Below, one piece after another: positions 1 through 5,767 of a stretch of DNA of 8,992 nt. The stretch covers positions 1-8,992 of the forward strand of contig JAMPYE010000156.1 of assembly GCA_023700825.1 (NCBI GenBank), in the 5' to 3' direction. Numbering within the stretch: position 1 is the stretch's first letter; every line of letters starts with the position of its first letter. The stretch is from Thermoanaerobaculia bacterium (lineage in GTDB: Bacteria; Acidobacteriota; Thermoanaerobaculia; Gp7-AA8). Under the pieces are notes generated by a model. That model was given only the letters and a program-made list of their open reading frames with translations, ran no database searches and was not told the DNA's origin. The position numbers were made by a program, and so were the translations under genes.

Positions 1-2244
1 AGCCTTCCCGTCAGGCCCGGTCACGCGACCCAGGATCTTCGTTCCCGTTTCCAGCGCGACTTCGAGATCGCGGACCGGTTTGCCTTCCTCGAGCACGAGC
101 CCGGGAACGCGCTGCTGCACGTAGCCCGGCGCCGACACGATGAGCTGCAGAGGCCCCGGAGCAAGCCCGTCGAGTTGGAACGCTCCGTCGTCCGTCCTGA
201 AGCTCTTGAGCACCGGCTGCATCATGATTCGCATTCCGCCGCCGCCCGACTCTCCCGAAACGCCCGCGGAGAACTCGGTGACCGGACCGCCGCTCGCCTT
301 GTCGATGACGCGTCCCGACACCGACACTCCCTTCGGGACTTCGATCGTCAGGTCGCTGGCTGGCGCGGTGACGGAGCGCATCATCTGGATGAACTCGTCC
401 GGCTTCCGCACCATCAGCATCACCGTGCCGGGGGCCAGGTCTTTGATTGTGAAGCTGCCATCGGGGCCCGTCGTGGTACTCGAAGTACCGCCTCCCATCA
501 TCACCTGGAGGGCGACTCCGTCGATGCCCGCGCCGCCCGCGCGAACGACGCGTCCCACGATTTCGGCTCCCGGCTGCAGAGTCACCTCGAGCGGCGCGAC
601 ACCAGGCTTTACGTCGACCGGGCTCGAGCGGTAAGGCGCGAATCCCTCGCGGCGGAAGGCGAAGTAGTAAGTCCCTTCCGCGAGCCTCATCGAGAATCGG
701 CCGTCGCTGGCTGTCTGCACGTCCTCGGCTCCGGCGCTCTCGCCGAGCACCATCCGGACCATCAACTGACCGCCGCCCCCTCGCTCCGGAGATCCCGCGG
801 TCACCGTCACGCCGGAGACTGCCGTTCCCGCCTGATCGGTGACGATGCCCGTCACTTCGATGCCACGCGGAATCGTGATCACGACCCCACTCTTCGTTTC
901 GCCACTCGCGAGCTTCATCGACGGCGCCTCGCCGCCGGGGAGCCCTTTCTTCGTCGCCTCGAGGGAAGTCTCCTCGTCAGGGTCGACACTGCGAAGAACG
1001 AACCTGCCGTCGGGGCCGCTCATCGCTCCGAAACCCGGACCGGGCCTCATCCGCAGACCACGCCCCGGCCTTCCAGCTTCCGGGGCCGGCATCACCCACG
1101 CCGCGGCAACCGGCCGCTTGTCGTCGTCGATGACGTTGCCGACAACGCGTGCCTGCTTCATCACCGGCAGCGAGCGGTCAACCGATCCCCCGGCGGTCAG
1201 CGTCACGTCGACGCTCGTGAACGAGTAGCCGGGAGCGTTGATCTGGAGGGCATAACTGCCCGACGCGAGCTCGATCGTGAACGCGCCTTTCGCGTCGGTG
1301 ATCGCCGACGTGCCGCCGGCACGCCCGGAGGTGCGCCCGATCGCGTCCCCCTCCGCGGGGATTGCGATGACCTCCGCGCTCGACACGGCGAGCTTCGACT
1401 GCGCGTCGCGAACGACACCCGTCAGCTTCGGCGTCTTCGACAGGCGGAGCAACAGCGCGCCTTTCGACGGCGATGCAGCGGCGCTCGTGGCACCCGACAC
1501 GGCGCGCAACTCCTGCCACTTCGCCGGCGCGTGAGCGATTGAAAACGCGCCGTCGTCGCCCGACGCACCCAGCTTCCAGCCGTCCACGTAGATCTCCGCC
1601 TTCGCCACCGGCGTCTTGCCGTTGGCCTCCATGGCGTGCCCTTCGATGGCGACTCCCTTCGCGACCTTCCGATCGAGGGCGACCTTCGACCGCGCCGGCA
1701 GCGCCGCTTCCGAGTCGACCGCGTAATCGGGATGCACCGTCGTGACGCGCTGAGCCCACTTCTCCGGATCGGGAACGGCGTAACGTCCCTCGGCGTCAGT
1801 CACCGCCACGATCTCCGCGCCACCGCCCGAGGTCCAGACGACCCGTGCACCGGCGACGGCCGTCGAGCCGGCGCGCACGGTGCCCTTCTTCTCCTGCACG
1901 GCGATGAGAGCGATCGCGCCGATGTCCTCGTCCTTGTTCACGCGCAGCGCGGAAGGAGCGAAGCCTGCCGCCTCGACCTGCATCATCGCGACCGGCACGT
2001 CGGTCTTCACTCCGAACGTGCCGTTTGTGGCCGTCTCGACCGTCGCGAGCGGCACGCGTCGCGGCGTCTCCGACTGCCAGCGGACACGCATCGCAGCAGC
2101 CGTCTCGAGCGCGTAGATACTGACCTTCGCTTTCGCGACCGGCGCCCCGTCGCGCGTCATCACGACGCCGCGGACGTCGGCCTGAGAATTCGGAGACAGG
2201 ACAGCGAGAGTAGTGAACAGAAGTGCAAGGGCGATACGCTTCAT
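1..2244 (-). CDS. Secreted carboxypeptidase-regulatory-like repeat protein, partial (3' end outside window)
   Basis: The minus-strand frame is open for 748 codons from ATG at 2244 to the window edge, with no stop. A GGAGAG ribosome binding site lies at 2249-2254. Residues 1-22 form a signal peptide: KR, a hydrophobic run, then S-Q-A as the cleavage motif, so the product is exported. The rest is a chain of about 80-residue beta-sandwich units of the CarboxypepD_reg/Ig-like type. Each shows a 'xGxVxDxxGxPVxxAxV' opening, a 'TDxxGxFxI' middle strand and a 'xxxAPGY' type end. Approximate units are 23-115, 118-180, 197-255, 272-350, 364-445, 460-555, 558-635, 638-730, and a ninth starting at 735. 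No enzymatic motif is visible. Such proteins are frequent in Acidobacteriota, as stand-alone exported proteins or fused to TonB-dependent barrels; the missing C-terminus prevents a choice. The catalytic or binding role is unknown. Confidence 0.88.
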   Translation of the reverse strand, partial: MKRIALALLFTTLAVLSPNSQADVRGVVMTRDGAPVAKAKVSIYALETAAAMRVRWQSETPRRVPLATVETATNGTFGVKTDVPVAMMQVEAAGFAPSALRVNKDEDIGAIALIAVQEKKGTVRAGSTAVAGARVVWTSGGGAEIVAVTDAEGRYAVPDPEKWAQRVTTVHPDYAVDSEAALPARSKVALDRKVAKGVAIEGHAMEANGKTPVAKAEIYVDGWKLGASGDDGAFSIAHAPAKWQELRAVSGATSAAASPSKGALLLRLSKTPKLTGVVRDAQSKLAVSSAEVIAIPAEGDAIGRTSGRAGGTSAITDAKGAFTIELASGSYALQINAPGYSFTSVDVTLTAGGSVDRSLPVMKQARVVGNVIDDDKRPVAAAWVMPAPEAGRPGRGLRMRPGPGFGAMSGPDGRFVLRSVDPDEETSLEATKKGLPGGEAPSMKLASGETKSGVVITIPRGIEVTGIVTDQAGTAVSGVTVTAGSPERGGGGQLMVRMVLGESAGAEDVQTASDGRFSMRLAEGTYYFAFRREGFAPYRSSPVDVKPGVAPLEVTLQPGAEIVGRVVRAGGAGIDGVALQVMMGGGTSSTTTGPDGSFTIKDLAPGTVMLMVRKPDEFIQMMRSVTAPASDLTIEVPKGVSVSGRVIDKASGGPVTEFSAGVSGESGGGGMRIMMQPVLKSFRTDDGAFQLDGLAPGPLQLIVSAPGYVQQRVPGLVLEEGKPVRDLEVALETGTKILGRVTGPDGKA

Positions 2245-2258
2245 GTTTCTCTCCATCT

Positions 2259-2334
2259 GGAGTGCGGCGCCGGCGGCGGCACTTTCAGTCCGATTCACAC
2301 CAAAGGCAAAGCGGCGCCGATGGCGCCGCACTCC
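2259..2334. repeat. Three-arm inverted repeat in the divergent intergenic region
   Basis: Positions 2259-2271 (GGAGTGCGGCGCC) and 2322-2334 (GGCGCCGCACTCC) are perfect 13-bp reverse complements. A third arm at 2311-2318 (GCGGCGCC) is also a perfect 8-bp complement of 2322-2329, with a three-base loop (GAT). Read on the minus strand, these lie in the likely leader of the exported repeat protein. The last arm ends in CUCC, four bases before the GGAG of that gene's ribosome binding site, with which it can also pair. The arms therefore allow alternative folds. Whether the leader is transcribed this far, and whether the fold is regulatory, is inference. Confidence 0.6.
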
Positions 2335-2429
2335 GAACAACGCACGAATCCCTTCGCGGTTCCCCGCGACGGCAATGATTCTTCGGGAGATTGAAACGCC
2401 GCGACGTCATCCGCGGTTCTCTCCATGCG

Positions 2430-3296
2430 ATGGCATATCGTATCCCCGTCCAGCGCCGCGAGATCCTTCGCGCGAAGCTCGACGAGCTCGTCTCCACCTT
2501 CGACCTGTCGACGATCTCCCCCGATCCGCTCGAGGTGGTCCGGAAATTCGACGATCCGCTCGATCGCGAGGTCTCGGGGCTGCTCGCCGCGGCGTTCGCC
2601 TACGGGCGAGCGGACATCGTCGTCCGCAACGTCTCGGGGGTGCTGGAGGCGATGGGCCCGTCACCGCACGCCTACCTCGCGCGCGGGTTCGAGCCCGCCG
2701 AGGCACACGAACGCTTTCGGGGCTTCTCGCACCGCTTCCATAAGACGGCCGACCTGGTCGCGCTGCTTACATGCCTCGCCGGCGCGATTCGCGGGCACGG
2801 CTCGCTGGGGCGGCTTTTCGAGAGCGTTCACGACCGCGCCGATCGTGACGTCGGGCCGTCGCTCACGCGCTGGGCCTCCGCGCTGATCGCGTACGCAGGC
2901 CGTCGCCCGCGTCGCTCTCTGCGCTTTCTGATCTCCTCGCCGGAGGACGGGAGCGCGTGCAAGCGGATGAATCTCTTCCTGCGCTGGATGGTGCGCCGCA
3001 CCTCACCGGATCTCGGGCAGTGGGCTTTCGTCGACCCGTCGCAGCTCGTGATGCCGGTCGACACCCACGTGCACCGCATCACGACGTTCCTCGGGCTCAA
3101 CAGGCGCAAGGCAGCAGACTGGAAAACGGCGCGCGCGCTCACCGACGTCCTCGCGACCTTCGACGCCGGCGATCCGGTCCGCTACGACTTCGCGATCTGT
3201 CGCCTCGGCGTGCTCGACCTCTGCAGCACGAAGCGCCGCAAGGAGAACTGCGACGTCTGCCAGCTTCGCGAGGCGTGCCGGTTTCCGGTGGCGTGA
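2430..3296 (+). CDS. TIGR02757/DUF2400 family protein (endonuclease III-like)
   Basis: A 288-residue protein whose C-terminal half matches what I know of TIGR02757/DUF2400: 'KRMNLFLRWMVR' (178-189), 'MPVDTHVHRI' (208-217), 'LGLNRRKAADWKTA' (221-234) and 'DPVRYDFAICRLG' (248-260). The PVDTHVHR segment resembles the catalytic-Asp segment of HhH-GPD glycosylases (AVDTHIFR in endonuclease III), with Asp at 211. C265-x8-C274-x2-C277-x5-C283 at the C-terminus resembles the [4Fe-4S] loop of endonuclease III (C-x6-C-x2-C-x5-C). The helix-hairpin-helix 'LPGVGxKTA' with its catalytic lysine is not seen. Function is uncharacterised; a nucleic-acid or Fe-S role is inference. I chose ATG 2430. A TTG at 2391 would add 13 residues, but its purine-rich stretch abuts the codon. 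ATG 2430 has no good ribosome binding site either, so the start is uncertain. Confidence 0.85.
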   Translation: MAYRIPVQRREILRAKLDELVSTFDLSTISPDPLEVVRKFDDPLDREVSGLLAAAFAYGRADIVVRNVSGVLEAMGPSPHAYLARGFEPAEAHERFRGFSHRFHKTADLVALLTCLAGAIRGHGSLGRLFESVHDRADRDVGPSLTRWASALIAYAGRRPRRSLRFLISSPEDGSACKRMNLFLRWMVRRTSPDLGQWAFVDPSQLVMPVDTHVHRITTFLGLNRRKAADWKTARALTDVLATFDAGDPVRYDFAICRLGVLDLCSTKRRKENCDVCQLREACRFPVA

Positions 3297-3325
3297 CGAC
3301 GATCGTTGGGCAGCGAGATCGCGTG

Positions 3326-3482
3326 TGGCGCAGACACTCTTGTCTGCGCACCGCCGAAGGCGGCTCCTGACCGCACACTGAGATGGGAATCAGTAACTCT
3401 CCTGCCTTCATTCGGACTTTCGTCCTTGCCGTCGCGGGGCGGCGCTTTACGCCGCGCGCATCAGGCAGGAGTGCCTGCGCCA
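3326..3482. repeat. REPIN-like element 1 (paired inverted REP palindromes)
   Basis: The left end TGGCGCAGACACTCTTGTCTG (from 3326) is itself a hairpin: GCAGACA, loop CTCT, TGTCTGC. The right end CAGGCAGGAGTGCCTGCGCC (3462-3481) is the inverted counterpart, with hairpin CAGGCA, loop GGAG, TGCCTG. Between them are further hairpins: CCGCC-GAA-GGCGG at 3351-3363 next to the left palindrome, and GCGGCG-CTTTA-CGCCGC at 3439-3455 next to the right one. The same end sequences recur at 6371-6494, and one end recurs at 5731-5750. Two REP palindromes in inverted orientation match the REPIN architecture known from other bacteria. The element fills most of the 293-bp gap between the DUF2400 and TlpA-like genes. 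Confidence 0.8.
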
Positions 3483-3589
3483 CAAGAGGCCGGCGCCATG
3501 AATCGGAAAGGCGACAGCTCTCATCTGATCTCGCACCGTACATGGCGACCGGAGTACGATTAGCCGGCCGACCGGCCTCGGAGATTCCC

Positions 3590-4072
3590 ATGCGCAGACT
3601 GACGATCATCATCGCCACCGCCACTCTTCTTCTCCTCGCTTCGTGCCAGGGACGGGAGCGCATGGCCTCCTCACCAATGGCGACACAGCGCGACGGAAGC
3701 AAAGTCGCGGTGGGTCCCGAGGCGGGCAAGGTCACGCTGCTGCACTTCTGGGCGGTCTGGTGCGGCCCCTGCCGCATGGAGCTCCCGGCGTTCGTGGAGT
3801 TCGCGAAGGCGAACGAGAGCGACAAGCTGCGATGGGTCGCGGTGGCGAACGATCCGAGCTTCGACGTCGTCGACGAGCACCTCCGCAAGGAAGGCATCGC
3901 GATGGAGTCGCTGCTCGACCCGCAGGGCGCGACGATGAACTCGTGGAAGGTCGACGCCATCCCGACGACGATCGTGCTCGACGGCGAAGGCAGAGAGCTC
4001 GCGCGCTATGTCGGCGCCCACAACTGGAACGATCGCGGGCAGCAGGACGAGATCCTCAAACTGGCGCGCTAG
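3590..4072 (+). CDS. TlpA-like thioredoxin-fold lipoprotein
   Basis: A 160-residue protein. Residues 1-18 are a lipoprotein signal (MRR, hydrophobic stretch), with lipobox L16-A-S-C19 giving a lipidated cysteine, so it should be membrane-anchored and facing the periplasm. The thioredoxin-fold core shows 'LLHFWAVWCGPCRMELPAF' with redox-active C58 and C61 (W57-C-G-P-C61), 'RWVAVANDPSFDVV' at 81-94 and the cis-proline segment I124-P125-T-T. This pattern is typical of the TlpA/ResA thiol-disulfide oxidoreductases that reduce cysteines for cytochrome c maturation or other secreted proteins. A GGAG ribosome binding site lies six to seven bases upstream of ATG 3590. The frame is open much further upstream, but that stretch is REPIN sequence and is not counted. 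No cytochrome or dsb gene is nearby, so its partner is unknown. Confidence 0.9.
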   Translation: MRRLTIIIATATLLLLASCQGRERMASSPMATQRDGSKVAVGPEAGKVTLLHFWAVWCGPCRMELPAFVEFAKANESDKLRWVAVANDPSFDVVDEHLRKEGIAMESLLDPQGATMNSWKVDAIPTTIVLDGEGRELARYVGAHNWNDRGQQDEILKLAR

Positions 4073-4075
4073 CCC

Positions 4076-4090
4076 GCGCCGCCGCGGCGC
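4076..4090 (+). terminator. Possible weak terminator hairpin after the TlpA-like gene
   Basis: GCGCCG-CCG-CGGCGC forms a perfect six-pair stem with a three-base loop, starting four bases after the stop codon at 4070-4072. It is followed by only two T residues, so it is not a canonical intrinsic terminator. It may slow polymerase or protect the 3' end. Confidence 0.3.
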
Positions 4091-4141
4091 TTCCGGGCGT
4101 GTATCATCGGGTCTGGTCAACGACTGCAACGGAGGCTCCAG

Positions 4142-4732
4142 ATGGCCCGCATCCCGGACGAGATCCGCGCGAAGCTCGATGACGCAATTGCCGGCATGAC
4201 AGCCGCATTCCAGGGCTTCGAGGACGGCATGTTCATCCCTCAGCTCGAGCTCAGCCGCGACATGTTTGCGAGCAATCTCGCGGCGGCGGCCGAGCAGCTC
4301 AACCCGCGCACGATGAAGGAGCTCGACTTCACCTTCAACGACATCCGCACCTTCTCCGAGGAATTGACGGCGGAAGATCACGCGCGTCTCGCGCCGAGCC
4401 TCGACGCCATCGAGGCGTCGCTGGGGGCGATGCGCGGCTCCGCGGCGCTGCCCGCCGATCTCGCCGGCGCGATCAAGGCGCTGCGCGCGAAGTTGAAAGC
4501 GCGCAAGGGAGCGCTCGAGCGCGCTCTCTTCCGTCCACCGGAGTCGGCTCCCGAGCCGATACCGCACCCGCCGGCCGAGCTTCGCGACGAGGCGTCGCGC
4601 ATCGCGGGGCAGCTGCAGGCGAACGGATTCGACACGCCCGAGCTCGACGAGCTCGTGACCGACACCGGAGACGAGCTCGGGCAGCTCTCGATCGAGCGGC
4701 TCGTCGAAGAGCTCGATCTCGCGCTCGACTAG
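4142..4732 (+). CDS. Hypothetical helical protein
   Basis: I do not recognise this 196-residue protein. GGAGG at 4131-4135 stands six bases before the ATG, a strong start. There is no signal peptide, membrane segment or cysteine. Composition and heptad-like leucine/alanine spacing suggest a nearly all-helical protein with two lobes: residues 1-130, ending in a basic helix (IKALRAKLKARKGALERAL, 111-129), and 146-196, ending very acidic (IERLVEELDLALD). A proline-rich linker at 132-146 (RPPESAPEPIPHPPA) separates them. The next gene begins 14 bases after the stop, so the two are probably co-transcribed, and this protein may work at the membrane with its partner. That link rests only on position. 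Confidence 0.8.
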   Translation: MARIPDEIRAKLDDAIAGMTAAFQGFEDGMFIPQLELSRDMFASNLAAAAEQLNPRTMKELDFTFNDIRTFSEELTAEDHARLAPSLDAIEASLGAMRGSAALPADLAGAIKALRAKLKARKGALERALFRPPESAPEPIPHPPAELRDEASRIAGQLQANGFDTPELDELVTDTGDELGQLSIERLVEELDLALD

Positions 4733-4746
4733 CCTGAGGAAACGAC

Positions 4747-5133
4747 ATGGACGACACGAGCTTCAAGCCGGGGGCCGGCGGGACGAAGGGTGGAGTCGGC
4801 GAATTCCTCGCCGGCCTGATGATGGCGGTCGCCGGCGCGTACCTGCTGACGAACCAGGTGACGGTGACGACGAACTACTGGCAGTTCTGGGGCGTGCCGG
4901 CATTCGGCCTGACGCTCGTGCCCCTCTGCGTCGGCATCGGCATGCTCGCCTTCAACGGCAAGTCGGTTCCCGGATGGCTGCTGACGATGAGCGGGGCGGT
5001 GATCATCCTCGCGGGCATCATCATGCACCTCGACATCTACTTCCGCCCGACGAGCCTCTTCAACACGATCGTGATGCTCGTGCTGCTCGCCGGAGGAATC
5101 GGGCTCGTCGCCCGCTCGCTTCGCACCCACTGA
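4747..5133 (+). CDS. Hypothetical four-helix membrane protein
   Basis: A 128-residue protein with GAGGA at 4736-4740, six bases before the ATG and 14 bases after the preceding stop; the two genes look like one operon. A glycine-rich soluble N-terminus (1-17) is followed by four hydrophobic stretches at about 18-36, 49-69, 76-95 and 103-123. The tail RSLRTH is positively charged and suggests a cytoplasmic C-terminus. The first loop carries an aromatic/threonine segment (TVTTNYWQFWG, 39-49). No catalytic, metal-binding or transport motif is apparent, and I do not recognise the family. The 3' end overlaps the minus-strand frame 5037-5309 by 97 bp, tail to tail. Confidence 0.82.
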   Translation: MDDTSFKPGAGGTKGGVGEFLAGLMMAVAGAYLLTNQVTVTTNYWQFWGVPAFGLTLVPLCVGIGMLAFNGKSVPGWLLTMSGAVIILAGIIMHLDIYFRPTSLFNTIVMLVLLAGGIGLVARSLRTH

Positions 5134-5309
5134 GGCGGCTGGGCGAACACGGTCGCGAGCGGCCTTGCCGCTGCCGTTCGAGGACGCGAGGCTGCGCGCA
5201 GGAGCTTGCGCTCTAGCGCGAGGTCGCGCGCCGCGCTCGCGATACCCTCACCGAAGGGGTTCACCGCAATCGACTCGACGTCCGCGATCACTCTGCGCAG
5301 CCTGTCCAT
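5037..5309 (-). CDS. Small hypothetical protein, second gene of a coupled pair
   Basis: A 90-codon frame. ATG 5309 has an excellent AGGAGG at 5315-5320 with a five-base spacer. The last A of the upstream gene's TGA (5320) is the first A of that site, which suggests translational coupling. The N-terminal part (MDRLRRVIADVESIAVNPF, then helix-prone residues to about 42) looks like a real protein. The C-terminal third lies antisense to the membrane-protein gene and is low-complexity in character, so the true 3' end is less certain; a frameshift or an unusual tail-to-tail overlap is possible. I do not recognise the product. No membrane segment or cysteine is present. Confidence 0.5.
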   Translation of the reverse strand: MDRLRRVIADVESIAVNPFGEGIASAARDLALERKLLRAASRPRTAAARPLATVFAQPPQWVRSERATSPIPPASSTSITIVLKRLVGRK

Positions 5310-5319
5310 ACGTTCCTCC

Positions 5320-5568
5320 TCACACGCTCACGAACTGCCTGATGTCGAGCTCCCTCGTCCTGTTGCGGTCGAGCGGGCGCTCGGCGCGAGGCGGCGGCAG
5401 CTTCGCGAGCTGCGTCGCCATGTAGCGATGCAGCACGGCAATGCGGCGGAGCTCCATGAGCTCCTCGCGCGTCGGCACCGAATCCGCGTCGAACACCTCG
5501 CTCGCACGGATCTCGTCCTCGAGCCTCGCAACCTGCTGCGTCAACCACGTGTGAAAACCGGTTCTCAT
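5320..5568 (-). CDS. Small hypothetical protein, first gene of a coupled pair
   Basis: An 82-residue protein starting MRTGFHTWLTQQVARLEDEI. Residues 5-20 and 33-57 look like amphipathic helices, and the C-terminus is basic (PPPRAERPLDRNRTRELDIRQF). It has no cysteine, signal peptide or membrane helix. The nearest purine-rich site (GAGGAGAG) is about 12 bases upstream of ATG 5568, rather far. A longer in-frame extension to 5709 exists but would cover the palindromic operator-like region, so I prefer the short form. It shares its stop region with the next gene. Family not recognised; a small regulatory or adaptor protein is possible but unsupported. Confidence 0.6.
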   Translation of the reverse strand: MRTGFHTWLTQQVARLEDEIRASEVFDADSVPTREELMELRRIAVLHRYMATQLAKLPPPRAERPLDRNRTRELDIRQFVSV

Positions 5569-5606
5569 GACTCTGTCAGTCTCTCCTCGTCGATAACTAC
5601 GTTCGC

Positions 5607-5612
5607 AATATC
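5607..5612 (-). promoter_or_regulatory. Candidate -10 element of the small-gene operon
   Basis: On the minus strand this reads GATATT, four of six matches to TATAAT. If it is the -10, transcription would begin near 5600, and the nearer CRP-like palindrome would be centred at -41.5, the classical class II activator position. No convincing -35 hexamer is seen, which would fit an activator-dependent promoter. Inferred from spacing only. Confidence 0.35.
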
Positions 5613-5633
5613 GGTGTAGTTTCACCGGCGAAG

Positions 5634-5649
5634 TGTGAGCAGGCTCACG
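5634..5649 (-). promoter_or_regulatory. CRP/FNR-type palindrome, proximal
   Basis: TGTGA-GCAGGC-TCACG matches the CRP-family pattern TGTGA-N6-TCACA at nine of ten half-site positions. It is centred 73 bases upstream of the first small gene and shares the spacer GCAGG with the distal site. It could bind a CRP, HcpR-like or other CRP/FNR-family regulator; none is encoded in the window. Confidence 0.5.
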
Positions 5650-5673
5650 ACCGATCGAAAAACCGGGGCCAAA

Positions 5674-5689
5674 CGTGAGCAGGATCACG
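5674..5689 (-). promoter_or_regulatory. CRP/FNR-type palindrome, distal
   Basis: CGTGA-GCAGGA-TCACG is a perfect five-base inverted repeat of the same type, centred exactly 40 bp from the proximal site, roughly four helical turns, so both could be bound on the same DNA face. It lies between the small-gene operon and the upstream DUF4388 gene, both transcribed leftward. Confidence 0.5.
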
Positions 5690-5710
5690 TTTTGAATGCG
5701 CCGCTGCACG

Positions 5711-5750
5711 GTCGCCTCCGGCGACGTGCGGGCAGGAGCGCCTGCGCCAC
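5711..5750. repeat. Solo REP half-element
   Basis: The hairpin GTCGCC-TCC-GGCGAC (5711-5725) is followed by GGCAGGAGCGCCTGCGCCAC (5731-5750), the right-hand REP palindrome of the two full elements with one T-to-C change. No left-hand partner is seen within the gap to 5569. It begins 18 bases downstream of the DUF4388 stop codon, reading on the minus strand. It looks like a solitary REP or a half-deleted REPIN. Confidence 0.7.
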
Positions 5751-5767
5751 CTGCGGCGGCGCGTGCC

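Noticed and set aside
175..1542. A 455-codon open frame on the plus strand inside the exported repeat protein.
   Set aside because: It is very rich in His, Arg and Asp with no domain, while the opposite strand has a signal peptide and a regular beta-sandwich repeat pattern throughout.
2391..2429. An upstream TTG start for the DUF2400 gene adding 13 residues.
   Set aside because: The purine-rich GGGAGA ends directly at the TTG with no spacer, and the added residues do not look like part of the family. ATG 2430 is preferred, though without a clear ribosome binding site.
3306..3563. Short frames across the REPIN-like element giving peptides such as CGADTLVCAPPKAA.
   Set aside because: The same peptide types recur wherever the palindromes occur (compare 6321-6686 and 6315-6500). 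They are translations of the repeat, not genes.
5196..5211. Palindrome GCGCA-N6-TGCGC inside the second small minus-strand gene, resembling a REP.
   Set aside because: It lacks the GGCAGGAGTGCC core, lies inside a probable coding region, and is common in DNA of this GC content.
5612..5627. A third CRP-like palindrome, CGGTG-N6-CACCG.
   Set aside because: It is symmetric but lacks the GTGA/TCAC half-site and has different inner spacing from the two good sites, so I did not count it as the same operator.
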